DNA of 64,000 nucleotides, taken from assembly GCA_963693085.1 (NCBI GenBank), contig OY856413.1, forward strand, positions 468,487,379 to 468,551,378, given 5' to 3'. The first letter of the stretch is position 1. Every line of letters starts with the position of its first letter. A model generated the notes under the pieces. That model saw only the letters and a list, made by a program, of their open reading frames with translations. It was not told where the DNA came from and ran no database searches. This document shows, in pieces, positions 12,001-25,324 of this stretch. The position numbers and the translations under genes are program-made. This stretch comes from Alisma plantago-aquatica (Eukaryota > Streptophyta > Magnoliopsida > Alismatales > Alismataceae).

Positions 12001-13250
12001 AATTTGGCATCCAAGAAAAAGGCGAACAATCCTTTAATTAATTATCTAAGGCACATATTATCTTGGATTATCCTAGAAATCCACTCATTATCTTATATTA
12101 TGATTATCCATCAGCTGTAAATATTTTGGATACCTATCATAATCACAGAGTATCCACTATATCTAAAAAGATGTCCCAGGGACCCATATGTAAACCCTAG
12201 TTAACTAATTGGCCTGAAAAGTGTCCTTGAGACCCATGAACCACATCTTGGGCCTTCCAAAGGTTCCATGATCTTAATCCCATTCCTAATTACCAAACTT
12301 GAGGCTTTGGTAACCACTGCATCTTATATTAGCCTCATATGATCACATATGCTCAAAGCACATTATTTCCTTAAATTTATCTTTTAATCCAATTCTAGGT
12401 GTTTGGAATTATCAACCAAGATTCCTCCAAACACTTTATTGTTTTTGTACTATAACTTCGTTAGGCTTGAAATATATGAATTTCAAGGATGTAATAGGGA
12501 TCTCCTATTATGGATCCCTTTGTGGTCTGATGATATCCTCCCCAACCATCGGCAGAATGAGGTCCACACGTAGTCTTGGCTTGGATGCGGGATATCGACC
12601 CCGCCATAGAGGACTAAGATAGGAGCATACTCATGTCAATGATCATAGAAGAGTGCATCAACATCATCAATTAGGAAGAGCTCACGATGTCGATTAGGAA
12701 GGATATGCTCTTATGGGAACATGCAAACACTAGGGGCTTTACTTTATAAAATGCCAAGAAGACTATGAGTGTTTGGATATATAGCCTGTGTCACATGTAA
12801 TGAATCTGGATAAGACACCTTCCTCAAAGGTTACCATGATCACATGATAGCTAATCCATGATGCCCTTCCCTTGGATGAACAAATTTGTTCTTTTACAAT
12901 AGAGTTTGCCTCACAAAGTGTGAGTGGTGCATCATTCCATGGGAGCAGACTAAAACCCAATATTTACATAGAGTGATACATTGACCTAACTCTAGGAGAA
13001 AGATTGTAGCATAGTCTCCTTTACCATGTTATCTGTCTTCCGTGTCTCATTTCATCTTCCTTTATTGGACCACCACAAGTCTTATCTACATCACACACGT
13101 CATCTATGGAATCACCCACAACTCCTTTGTTGGTTCTCTTAGACTAGCCGATGCAAAAACAATTATGTCAACCATAAGAATGTACCTCTTTGGAGATGAA
13201 TGAATATGCGAGAATTGAGACAATTATAAGAAAAGACATCATGATTAGCC
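9061..13250. other. Intergenic repeats and unique DNA without recognised genes
   Basis: The stretch 9061-10300 is AT-rich and may be the body of the LTR starting at 8995. The part 10400-11450 is an island of higher GC, with short frames on both strands and a G run near 11312-11321, but nothing in it matches a known protein. The part 11600-13250 is AT-rich with no clear feature. Confidence 0.4.
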
Positions 13251-13259
13251 ATGACTCAC

Positions 13260-13959
13260 TAGGGTTGTAAATGGATAGGGTATTGCCCATATACCCACCA
13301 CCCATACCCTGTAGGGTAGGGTAAGGCTAAGCATATTTTTTACCCACCATATGTTTACCCTTTACCCACTTTACCCGCATCTCAATAGGGTAGGGTAAGG
13401 GAGAATCTTTACCCTACCCTCTTTATCCATTTACCCAGTAGTATAAGTTTGCGTTTATAATTAATGCATATTAAAAACCCCAATAAGCAACACAAATACT
13501 ATCTTAATTTTTACTACTTTGATATCTAAAACTCTAATAAACAATGGGTAGAATGTAACATTTTTATAATCATACATTAGAGAGAAAATTGGATTCATCA
13601 ATAAGAAATAATATATTAAAAAGGTTAAGCCATTTAAAAAAAATTATTGGGTTAAATATTACTATTTTCATTGTGTATTACCAAAAATATAATTATTACT
13701 ATCAAACACTAATTTTAAGAGTGTCTTGTGTTTGATGTAGGAAATATAATATGAAATTATTGTTGAAAATATTCTATACATATCTTCATGTTGATTTACC
13801 CATTTCACCCATTATCCTACCCATTTACCCTACCAGTAGAAGGGTGTGCGTAAGGGTAGGGTAAAAGTTGTAAGGAAAAGGGTAATTACCCTACCCACAT
13901 CTTTAATATGGGCAAGGGTAATCTTTTACCCTACGCTACCCTACTCATTTACAACCCTA
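13260..13959. mobile_element. hAT-type MITE, 700 bp
   Basis: The ends are inverted repeats. The left end reads TAGGGTTGTAAATGGATAGG and the right end, reverse complemented, reads TAGGGTTGTAAATGAGTAGG, two mismatches over the first ~23 bp. Subterminal TACCC and GGGTA motifs crowd both flanks. Eight-base target duplications flank it: TGACTCAC at 13252-13259 and TGACTTAC at 13960-13967, one mismatch. Length, end sequence and 8 bp duplication are typical of hAT non-autonomous elements. The interior is AT-rich and non-coding. Confidence 0.9.
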
Positions 13960-13967
13960 TGACTTAC

Positions 13968-15595
13968 CTACGCTAATGGAGAAGTTTCTCATGCATGGTT
14001 TCTACCCTCTACAACTTACAACCATTTAGACTCATAGGTCTGGAGCCCACCCCCTCAGGATTAACTCAAGATTAATCTCATGATTCTATCTCCAACAAGT
14101 AGACACCAATTTACCACCTTAGGGTGCCCATCAAAACAAGCAGAGGTGAGATAAAAATGGTCATGTTCACGAGATTGTACAGATGAAAAACTACAAACTA
14201 CTTTTAGAGCGATCAATTACACCCTCAATATTCTTTGCGTAGAGAAATCAAGATCAAGTCCATGGCATTGGTACGACGTATATTACATATTTCCTTACTA
14301 AGCGTCACAAAGTCCCATGTGCACTCTCACTCAACGGTCATCAAGAACACTACTGACTTAGTAACAATCATGGGGATCAAAACCAACCTTGTTCACAAAG
14401 GTAATTGTGATTTCACAACAATTCTTGGTCCTATGGTAGGACGGGTGGACTGGTGGGTGAAGGTTATGTACTGGGCCTGAGATTGGGGCGCCGTCTCGCC
14501 CTTGATCACGCTTAAAATTGTCTGTGCATTACCTTTTTTCAACATCGACCCCTTGTCACGGTCACTATTGAAAATGAATCAAGGTATATGATCGACGCCA
14601 CTGCTGTGTTTGGTTGTAAACGCACTCCCACCCCTAAACGCAGGGTGGGCCAGGGCACGTGGTGGTATTATTGGGTGTTATTCCCTGCTGTGAAGAAGTA
14701 GGATTCAGCACCATTAGTTTCCGGGTTCTTTCACCGTCTCAGGTGGGTGGGTATGTGCAGCCATGAGTTATTGGAGGAATCTACTTTATTCTGGCGGCCA
14801 GTCTTGGGTGATGAGATATTGAAGAAAATGAAAATTTGACAAACCTCCGATATTGAGGCCGAGTTTGGGTAGCAACGTTTAGACTCCTTCGTAGTCTTTT
14901 TGATAACGGTATTCCATATTGAAATTTGTACTGCAAAGTTACACAATTTTGTTAAACTGGCAAGGTGGCTTGACTCAGGTTGGATTTAATCTTCCGTTCT
15001 CTCTTCCACTCTCTTCAATATGTGGAGCTGGTTATTGTATATCTATGCCTAGACAGTCTGGAGTGCTGCATGATCAATATAGTCTGTAGTACTTTCAAAA
15101 GTTGTTTGTTATTAAATTTTCTCTGATTGGGGGTGGGTGGTCGATTGATTCTCTATAATGTAGTTGGTCAAATGGTGTTGTTGTCAAACCAAAGAATAGC
15201 TGATGGTCCCAACCCAAAGAAGATTTCCTATGCCTTGAGTGGAAAAAGCATCAGGCGTACTGCAGACGATCCTCCGATCATTATATCGTTTCACCCGATT
15301 CCTGTGAAGTATATATGACTCCAATTGAGCTTCGCCCCACTTCCACGCAGAACGGAACGTTTAGGCACGGATTCATTTCAACAATGGCAACCGTATCAAT
15401 GTGTTTTGTTTTGCCTTCGGATTGATACCACATGTCTCGAGTCAAGGGAAGGGGAATTGCAGAATCCAAACAACCTACTTTGGACGAATATTTACTGATC
15501 AAGATTTGCTTATTTTTTATGGGGGTGGGTGGTTCTTTTCTCTCTGCCGTGAAGATGTGGGTTGAATTTTCTACGGTCAAAGGAGAAACAGTTAG
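13968..15595. other. Intergenic, no recognised gene
   Basis: Mixed-composition DNA with short frames only. I see no domain, RNA gene or transposon end. Confidence 0.4.
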
Positions 15596-16078
15596 ATGAT
15601 GGTCTCAGCTCTGTATCGGGCGGCCCGGCACACCCGGCGCTTCCCTCTTCCCCTGCCCTGCCATGTCTTCCGCCGCATGCCCCGCCTCTATGTTGCGGAG
15701 TCCGTCCGGAAGCGACTGGCATCTGCTGTGCACGGCGCGGGCCGCGGCGGTGCCAGAAAAGAGAAAATTTCGTGCGCTCCCGATGATAACGCAATTGGGG
15801 AAATAAAGGAATCAGTACAAACGTGGTGGGAAGGGGATGGCGGGGACCCCGCCACCGTTCCCCGCGGCTCTTTCTTCTTTGGCTTTTCCTGCATCAACAT
15901 TCACGGCGGGTCGTCAGTCCGTCCGCCGTCAGTAGGAAGGAAGATGGAATCCATATCATCCTACGCAGCATTGCAGCAGCCCCACCCACATCAGAACAGC
16001 TGGTTAGAACCACCATGTGTGTCTGTGCTCGACTCTGCCACCGGCCGCAATGGGCGCTGCTTTGAAAGCAGCTGGTGA
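15596..16078 (+). CDS. Hypothetical 160-codon open frame in a GC island
   Basis: An uninterrupted frame from ATG (MMVSALYRAARHTRRF) to TGA lies in a locally GC-rich stretch (about 15590-16130). The product is rich in Arg, Ser, Gly and Pro, with a basic N-terminus that could pass for an organelle-targeting leader. I recognise no domain. The other frames here also stay open for 70-94 codons, as happens by chance in GC-rich DNA, so this may equally be a promoter or UTR of a lost gene. No TATA box, splice pattern or homology supports expression. Confidence 0.15.
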   Translation: MMVSALYRAARHTRRFPLPLPCHVFRRMPRLYVAESVRKRLASAVHGAGRGGARKEKISCAPDDNAIGEIKESVQTWWEGDGGDPATVPRGSFFFGFSCINIHGGSSVRPPSVGRKMESISSYAALQQPHPHQNSWLEPPCVSVLDSATGRNGRCFESSW

Positions 16079-16480
16079 AATTCAATTCTGAATAAAGAAA
16101 CACTACTAGCTCTGGGGCGGAGGAGGAGGACCGGGCTAGCTACGGGGGCAGTTTTTTATTTTTTGAAAGGGAGCTACGGGGGCAGTTGAATGCGTCGTTC
16201 TTTTGTTATCCCGGACCGTGTGTGAGTACTGTGGAGGATCCGTCCACTACTAGCTCTGGCAAGCGACAGCACACATACAAACACACGATTCATTGACCGA
16301 CGGTTCACGGAGCTCGGGATATCGACATGAATGATCCCGTCGTACCGCTGCTTGCTCTGCGTGCAATTTTTATTTTGAATCATTAATTTTATTTTTTAAA
16401 AGAGTCATTTTGCCGTCGTGTGCACGGTAGTTGCCGCATAACGACTATAAATCCCTCACAGAAATCTAAATAAGAATGGT
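16079..16480. other. Short direct repeats downstream of the GC island
   Basis: GCTACGGGGGCAGTT occurs twice (near 16139 and 16172), and ACTACTAGCTCTGG twice (near 16103 and 16244). No gene is seen. Confidence 0.5.
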
Positions 16481-17230
16481 TTTAAATTACACCCTGATTT
16501 ATGTGTGTATGCTATATTTTTGTTTTTAATTTATAAAATTATATACTATAAAAGATTCATTATACAATATAAGAAAATTTACATAAGGGATTGAGCGGTT
16601 TTTTTTTATAATTTTTTTTAATTACAAACGTGCCTCTCTATATATACAATGCACATCCATCTTTAATATAAAATTATATATTCTATAAGAAGATTAATTT
16701 ATACTATATAAGAAAACTCACGGAAGGAACTCTGAATGTAATTTTTTACAATTTTTTAAATTACAAACATATCCATTTGTGTGTAATGTATTTGTTTCTA
16801 ATTTTTAAATCTATATTATTGTATTAGAAGATCATCTATATTATATAAGGAAGCCCACTGAGGGGGTTGAACATATACAATTATTTGAAAATATAAACAT
16901 GTATGTTTGTACGCTAGACTTTTGTCTTTAATATTAAAAAGTATATATTATATAAAAAGACTCGTCTATATTATATATTATAAGCTCGTGGAGGGGCTCA
17001 ATATAATTTTTTCCTTAATTTTTAGAATTATAAATCAATTCACGTGTTTGTACACTATACATTTGTCTTTAATTTTTAAAAGTATATACAATATAAGAAA
17101 ACTGATCTTATATTATATAAGAAAACCTATAGAGGTGGGTACATGTAATTCTCTATAATTTTTAGAATTACAAACGAGTCCTTACTTGTGTATACTAAAT
17201 TTTGTCTTTAATTTTTAAAATAGTGTATTG
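16481..17230. repeat. ~140 bp AT-rich satellite, block 1 (about 5 units)
   Basis: The phrase TTTGTCTTTAATTTTTAAAA, then ATATAAGAAGACTCATC, ATATAAGAAAGC, GAGGGG, and AGAATTACAAA plus TGTGTACACTA, recurs at about 140 bp spacing (near 16660, 16790, 16925, 17067, 17205). Units are strongly diverged. No coding content. Confidence 0.8.
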
Positions 17231-19160
17231 TATCAGCAATAGATTCAAACTTTTGTAACAATCATTGAAAAATCTTACGTATCAAATGAAACAAGTTGTT
17301 CAAATAGCACTCGATACCAATCTAAAAATTAACTTTGTGAAGAAATAACAAAAAAATAAAATAAAATGTTTGGATAACAACTATTATATACTAGTACATT
17401 TAAATCGTCAAGATAACAACTAACACAAGACTATATCACAATTTCTATAAAGATAAAAATTATACTCAAATAGAAAATATAACCACTTTTGAGAAAAATC
17501 CTCAACATTTTTTTGAATACTATATGCACTTTTATACGTAATAATTTGTGAAAAAGAACTAAAACATCTGCTAACAAAAATTGCACCAAATAACAACTAT
17601 CATGGTATCTACCAAGAAAATCAACAGTCAGAAGGCATAAGTTATTCAAATTTTGCTAAAAGTTACATACCTACCAGTTCAAGAGTTATTCAAATAATAC
17701 AAAATTCATTGGAAAAAAAATTATTTGAATAACAACTGTCACCATTTTTGTCAAAAAAACAACTGCTGAAGTTGCTCAGATATTGTTGGATGTTTTTACT
17801 AAAAAATAGTAGAATAACCAAACAAACTAGTAGTTAGAAACAAAATGAAAAAATAATAAAAAAAACACAATTATAACAGTTGTCATTTATTTTGTAAGAA
17901 AGATCACATGACCGAATTTTTTCAAGTACTAAAAATGTCACATAGAAACTTAAGCAAGATGTATAAATAGTATTTGACATCATCTTTTGTAATCTATTTT
18001 GTTAATGCTTTAATTAAAAGATCCATATTAGCAAATTGATCTACTCGAGTAGATTTGAAAACAGAACATTAAAAAATAGAAAAAGAACACACCAAATAGG
18101 CAGCTGGAGTAAAATATAAAACATTGTCTAGATGGATTAATAAGTAGATAGATAGAACCACATAAATGAACTTGTGTAAAAAATAGCACATACACTATTA
18201 ACAAGAATAGTAGGTAGAGAACAAAACAAATCTCCTTTTAAATCGATACTTTTCTCAGGCTCATAATTAATACTACATTGTCATACATAATAATTTATGC
18301 CCAACCCATTGAGAGAGAGAATCTTGGTTAAAATTGAGCTAACCCCTCCAACCTATAAATACATAGAAAGACTCAACTAACAAACATGCACACATATTTC
18401 TTGAATACTAAGGTTGAGTGGATTGTTAAGTATACAAGTAACCTGAGGGAACTCACATATATGCATTCAATTAATGACTAATGGACTCTTTTAAACATGT
18501 GTCATACAAAAATTACCAACTGACCCAAAATTTGAACTTTTTTCATAGCATTAGTGACTAAGAATACATTATCATAAAATAATTTATATGTAACCCACTA
18601 AGAGAGAGAACAAATAGAAAGACTATGAAACTGACACATACAAACCGAACTCATTAGCACACGAACAAGCTGCTGTAATACACTATCTGACTGAATAGAT
18701 GAGCATATAATCAAATTGTTAGAACACACACATACTGGATTAATGAATAAACATACAACTTAAAATATAACACCAAATGCTTTGCAATCCTTGCAGATAT
18801 TATTCATGATTTCATGTTGAACATGGTAAACGAACAAATAGGTGCTCTTTGTGAAACAAAAATTTCCCTTGTTTGTTGGTCACTCGGCATGAGTTATAAC
18901 GTGTGAAATTAATGTAATAAGATTTTACTACTTCAATAAAGTGTGACGTGACATACTGACTTATTTTTCCTTAAACGTATCCACATAAAAACAAATTAAC
19001 ATGTGTTTAGTTAGGTGTAGGGTGAAAGCTAGTAGGTAAGCACTTGCTTACATAAAAATGAAAGTGAGTGAAGATAATTAGGAAAGCAACAAGAAAAGAT
19101 GGAGTCAAATGTTTCATACAAGATTGAGGGAAAACACATAGGACACTTTCTCTATTCATA
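17231..19160. other. AT-rich spacer splitting the satellite
   Basis: About 1.9 kb of AT-rich DNA with no satellite units and no recognised gene. It separates the two satellite blocks and could be an insertion or an old flank. I found no inverted ends or target duplication. Confidence 0.4.
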
Positions 19161-20540
19161 GGGTAGACAATAATAAATCCTGTAGAGGGGCTGGTCTAAA
19201 TTTTTATATTATTTTTTAGAATTATAAATGGGTTCATTGTGTGTACACTACACTTTTTTTTCTTTATTTTTAAAATTACATATTGTATAGTATGACAATA
19301 TATTATATAAGAAAGCCAATGGAGGGGCTCAATGTAATTTTCTCAATTTTTTTAGAATTAAAAATAGGTTCATGTGTGTGTACACTACACTTTTGTCTTT
19401 AAATGAAAAGTAAAATATTGTATAACAAGGATCAACTATAGTTCATGAGAAAACCCTCTGAGGGGGCTCAATACAATTTTCTCCTTCATTTTTTCTAATT
19501 ACAAATGGGTCCCTTTGTGTGTACACTACACTTGTCTTTAATTTTGCAATTTATATATTGCATAAGAAGACTCATTAATACTATATAAAAGAGACTGCAA
19601 AGGGGTCTAAAATCAATTTTCTCCAAATTGCTCCCTGTGTCTGTACACTACACTTATCTCTTTAATTTATAAAGTTATTTATTGTATAAGAGAACTCATC
19701 TAAACTATATAAGAAAGTTTTTTTCACAACTTTTTGAATATATAAACTAATCTTAATGTTTGTACACAACACTTTTGTCTTTACTTTTAAAATTATATAT
19801 TTTATAAGAAGACTCATCTATACTATATAAGAAAGTCTGTAGAGGTGGTTGAATGCAATACTTTATATAATTTTTTTAAAAATACAAATAGGATCATTTG
19901 CTTGTACACTACACTTTTGTCTTTAATTTTTTAATTATATATTCTATTAGAAGACTCATTTATACAATATAAGAAATCACATGGAGGAGGATGAAAGAAT
20001 TTTTTTTCTATTATTTTGTTAAATTACAAATGGGTCTAAGGTGTGCACACTACACTTCTGTTTTTACTTTTTAATAATTATATATTATATAAGAAGACTC
20101 ATCATACTATATAAGAAAGCTCATTGAAGGGGCTCAACGTGATTTCCTCCAAAATTTTTTGGAATTGTCTTTAATACTTAAATTATATATTGTACACGAA
20201 TACTCATCTATATCTATAATATATAGAAAAGCCCATTGAGGGGGTTAAATGTAATTTTCTCCATTATTTTTTTAATTCAAAATTAGTCCTTGTGTGTGTA
20301 CACTACCCATTTGTCATTTCTTTTATATAATTATATATCATACAAGGAGAGACTCATTTAAATTATATAAGAAAGCCGATAGAGCGGTTAGATGTAATTT
20401 TCTCCATTACTTTTTTAAATTTTAAACCAATCTTCTAATTTTTAAAATTATATATTATATAAGGATACTCATCTATGCTATATAAGAATGCTCGTAAATG
20501 GGGGGATGCATGTAATTTTCTCCATTATATCTTGATCTAG
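19161..20540. repeat. ~140 bp AT-rich satellite, block 2 (about 9-10 units)
   Basis: Same unit and same strand as block 1, with the TCTTTAATTTTTAAA phrase near 19260, 19395, 19534, 19660, 19777, 19918, 20060, 20167 and 20310. Each unit carries a TATATAAGAAAGC and GAGGGG phrase. Confidence 0.85.
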
Positions 20541-20799
20541 GGAGAACCGAAATAGAGAGAACTACAATTTGTAATGGTGAACTAAGGCAGTATGTTGAGG
20601 TGCTAAATGTGGAGATTTTGGCTAGTAATTACTCCTATATGCCTAGCCATGGCGGCTAAAGTTCCTCTGTGCACCTACCTATCAAAATTAGATCCAAGAC
20701 TGGATTAGGTTTCTTCCCTTTAAGCTTAGAGAGTCTTCTAGCATTTTGTCTCTTATCTAAAGACTACCCTAGTTCACCCATTGGATAATGATTAGTTTG

Positions 20800-22395
20800 T
20801 ATTTCCTATGTACGCATGATGTTCATTTGATAATAACTAGTAGTATATGTGAATGCAAGTTATTACCCGCTTTGCATTTTGGTTATTAGCAAATTGAAAA
20901 TTGGTTAGTTATGACAATGAAAATTAATTGGTTGTTCCAACAAAAGCTAGTTAGTTCTTTATGCTACAAAATTATTTATTTACTATATATATATATATAT
21001 ATTTACATTCAAAGATATTCTCAAAATTAGATGTTGCAAAAACTCGAGCATCTAGAAAACCTACTCTCTCCATTGATTGTGGTTAGCCATCATAAATTGG
21101 GATACCATCTTTCATCATAAACACATGATATACCATCATTATGGTCTATCTGTGAACACATTTTTCAGCAAACTTCCCATCTAAGTGTTCATCAGCAATA
21201 GCAACACATCAAGATTCTCAGAATCTAGCTGGACAGACACCATCAAAGCTTCCCAATGCCAATAACCTTCTGAACACCACTCGTCCCACAAATTATATTT
21301 TTTTGCAGCCTAAATATAAAATCTCATCAAAACCATCAATTGATTCCTAGATAGAAGCGACGAACACCAAATGTATCCAAACAAGAGATGTTTTGAGGCA
21401 GAGATACCTCTTAAAGTCGAAGTTAACATATACATAAAAATATTGATTTTCCTTCTACATGGGAATGCTATAATCCAAGAATTATGTGAATTTTTATAGA
21501 TAAAATTATCTAACTTGTTAAGATTAAATTTAATATGTTAGGAACTATTTATATAATCACATTGTCTTGGTCAAAGTTGGGGTAAAAACCAGATGATACA
21601 AGTCACTAATAAATTCATTTAATTTTTCGAACCCATTTGCAAAATAGACTTTTGATCAACTCTATCAGGTCTAGGACATTACTTTGTAACCAAACGGTAA
21701 CCTAGTGAATCATTATCGTAAATATGGTGTAAACAATAGGGAAACTACTCAATCAACATAGGAAAGATAGTGCAAACAAATATGAAAATTAGTTATACAT
21801 CAATATAAATAATGTTGGTACATCAGTACAGGAGAAACGATCCAAATAAAAGGAAAATGAGTGCATCATAATGTGAATGTTGGTGAAAAATACAGAAAAT
21901 ATTATTCATATATTAAATCTACACACCATAATGGGGGGCAAAGTTTTTAATTCTGCCTCAAGTATGCTTAGACTCGTGCCAATTCAGATAGTAGATGTAT
22001 TGTTACGGGTCCGAATCGTCAGTGTCTCTAGCGTGTCACCCTTCATCTCTACTGTAAACATGCCCATTCATTTTTTTAAGATAGTGGGAATTGGTTGTGG
22101 AATGGTTGGGATCAGTGATTCAGCAGAGACAGTGTCTCCAGGGACAAGAGATTTGAAGCACACTGTTATTACCGAGTGGGTTATATCCTTTGTGTGACCA
22201 GAGGCCGTCATAAATAAAATATATTATTTCATTTAGCTGGGCATTGTTGCATGTGGTGAACAATGACACGTTCCATTTTGTGACCTGTATAGCTGGATCC
22301 ATCTTTGTAGTCGTCAACTGCACGCCAAGTTAGAGAACACTAATATTTAGTAAACTTTTTATTATTATTGTCGGATTTATTGATGCGTGGAGTTT
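20800..22395. repeat. 1.6 kb tandem duplication, copy 1
   Basis: It begins with TTCCTATGTACGCATGATG and ends near ATTGATGCGTGGAG. It is collinear with 22418-23970: TTGATAATA, the CTACTCTCTCCATTGATTG stretch, GCTGGATCCATCTTTGTAG and GCGTGGAG occur in the same order. This copy has only a 12-repeat TA run at 20982-21002. It lacks the 111 bp insert of copy 2. Confidence 0.85.
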
Positions 22396-22593
22396 ATCTA
22401 GTTCCACGCAAGTTATTTTTTACTTCCTATGTACACATGATGTTCATTTGATAATAGCTAGTAGTATATGTGAATGCACGTTATTACCTCCTTTGCATGT
22501 TGGTTATTAGTAAATCAAACATTGGTTAGTTATGACAATGAAAATTGGTTAGTTGTTAGTCAGTTCTTTATGATGCAAAATTGGTGATTCATT

Positions 22594-22839
<246 letters not shown>

Positions 22840-23453
22840 ATCCTCAAAATTGGATGTTGCAACAACCAAAACGTCTAAAAAACCTACTCTCTCTATTGAT
22901 TGTGGTTAGCCATCATAAGTTGGGATACTATCTTCATTATAAATAATGATATACCATGGTTACAACCCATTTGTGGAAATATTTGTCAGCAATCCTTCCA
23001 TCTCAGTGTTCCTTCATCATCAATAGCAACACATCAAAATTTTCAGAATGGCACCATCAAAACTTTCCAATGCCAATCACCTTTTGAACGCCGCCCGACC
23101 CAAAAAATATATTTCTTTGCAGCCTGGATATACAATCTCATCAAAATCATTAATTGATTCATGAAATAGAAGTAACGAACACCAAATGTATCCAAACAAG
23201 GGATTTTGTAGACAGAGATAGATCTTATAGTATAGGTAAACATAGAAATAAACATATTAATTTTCCTTCCACATAGGAATACTATAATCTACGAATTATC
23301 AATTTTTTTTAGATAAATTGTTCTAACTTGTTGAAATTAAATTTGTAGTTATATAATCATGTTGTCTTGGTCAAAGTTGGGATAAGCAACCAAATGATAC
23401 AAGTCACTATAAGTTCATTTAGTTTTTCGTACTCTTTTACAAAACTGACTTTT

Positions 23454-23564
23454 GGGGCTATTTGGTAGGGTGTAGTTGGACGGCAAAGTGTGTGTTTGAT
23501 ATATATTTTTATATTGTGAACTCACTAAACTACACCCCACTACACCCAACAAAACTAACTCTAA
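23454..23564. mobile_element. 111 bp MITE insertion, proven by the empty paralogous site
   Basis: Copy 1 of the duplication reads GACTTTTGATCAACTCT near 21648. Copy 2 has GACTTTT, then this insert, then GATCAACTCT. The insert starts GGGGCTATTTGGTAGGGTG and ends CTACACCCAACAAAACTAAC; the ends are imperfect inverted repeats (GGTGTAG against CTACACC). Superfamily is unsure; end sequence resembles PIF/Harbinger or hAT MITEs. The target duplication is not clear. Confidence 0.75.
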
Positions 23565-23974
23565 GATCAACTCTGTCAGGACTCTGCAAGCAAACGGAAT
23601 TATAGTACATGAGAAACGATCCGAATAAAAGAAAAACCGGTGCATCATAATGTGAATGCTGGTGAAAAATACGGGCAGCAACATTCATGCATTGAATCTA
23701 CCCATCGTGGAAGGAGAAGTTTTTAACTCCGCCTCTAGTGCGCTAAGACTCGTGCCAGTTCAGATAGGAGATGTATTGTTACCGAGTGGGTTGTATTCTT
23801 CGCGTGGTCGGAGACCATCATAAATAAAACATATTATTTTATTTAATTAGCCAAAGTTGCATATGATGAAGAATGACGCATTCCATTTTGTGTCCTGTAT
23901 AGCTGGATCCATCTTTGTAGCCGTCAAAAAAATTTCTTACTGTCCAGTTTATTGGTGCGTGGAGCTCGTATTAA

Positions 23975-25320
23975 TCCAAAGGTTCATGAGTGTTTCGGAA
24001 CAGGAACTTCACCAGCTGAGTGAAGATGGAGTAAGTGCTGCATGGAGCAAGCTGGAGAAACGACTGCAGGCGGTTTGTCGTGTATTCTCGCATGCAAGAG
24101 GGAGAGAGACAATACACGTTTTTTCAAATGTTTTGATTTTTTTTTTTTTAATTTTTAATACGAGGAGGTTTTCATTTCAAATAACTTTGATCTGACCCCA
24201 CCGCCACCGGAGTACGTAGGTGGCGTTCGGGGGAGCTAGCGCACCACTGGCTGCTGCCTGCTTGACGTTTTGCTCCAGTCCGGCTGGCGAGCATTTCCTC
24301 CTGCTGCTGCAGTGAGACTTGTGTGTGACACGGTGGTTGACGTCTGTCGTCACCAAGACGATAAACGCCAAACGCACCAGTTCATGGTTGGTGCTTCTTT
24401 AACTCCTTGTGCGACGGCGAGATGAGCGCTGCCGTGCGTACGCCTGAAAGTATGGCTCCCACTCCGCCTCTGCCGCTGCAAACCCGCAGACAAACAGACA
24501 GAGACGATTGACCGACTGCTCCCTCACACAGACAGGAGACACATCAAGATGCGGATCACTGCGTGTGTACGTCCTGCTATTGTCATTTGTGCATGCTTGC
24601 CATACGACCGGCTTTCAAGTCCAAGAAACAGGATACATTCCCCGCTCTGACTTCGTGTTTTCTTTCTTTTCCATGGCAAGTTTGGCAATAGCTTGCCACC
24701 ATTTGTTCTCTACCGTTTCCTACTGCTGAATTGCATGCATTAGACGACGCCGGCTTACATCGTTTACTCGTCTCTGCCAACAACCTCGCACTCTTGGTCG
24801 CATGCACTGGGCAAGAATTATTGTCATCCAGATATACACGTTTGAGTGACCCATGGCGTGGCGTGCAGCTGCCGCTCAATGTAGCCCTATGTATATTTGT
24901 GTGTAGCGGCGCATAGCCGTGCTGTCGCTCTACAAACAGTTATCTTGTAGTGGTATATAACGTGGTAAAAGAGGGTTGAAATCTAGTCTCCTATCGTCTA
25001 CCTAAAAGATTGTAGAATGACATTGAAACGACAAATGCAAACACACAAACACACACACCCCAAAGTGGAGACAAACTCATGACTTCAAATGTACGGTGGT
25101 CATTGTCAAATTGCACCTCTAGTCGTTATTGATACATCATTTTTCCCATTACACTGCAACCACCTTCCAACAATGCTCTAGCGTTAAGGTTTGCACCATC
25201 TAGCTCTGGGGTCCCCACCCGCATGGTTCAAGCTAGGAGCCGGGGAATACATGGCCCCGACAGCGATGGGTGATTTTGGTGTGGAGTGCTCACGAGAACC
25301 CTTTTGTTTATATTTTTTCC
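23975..25320. other. Intergenic with a GC-richer island, no recognised gene
   Basis: The part 24180-24920 has higher GC and short frames on both strands, none recognised. The part 24950-25310 is mixed sequence with a CA-rich run near 25040. Confidence 0.4.
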
Positions 25321-25324
25321 AAGG

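Noticed and set aside
25200..25260. tRNA or SINE promoter-like GGTTCAAGC
   Set aside because: No matching A box at the right distance and no tRNA fold visible.
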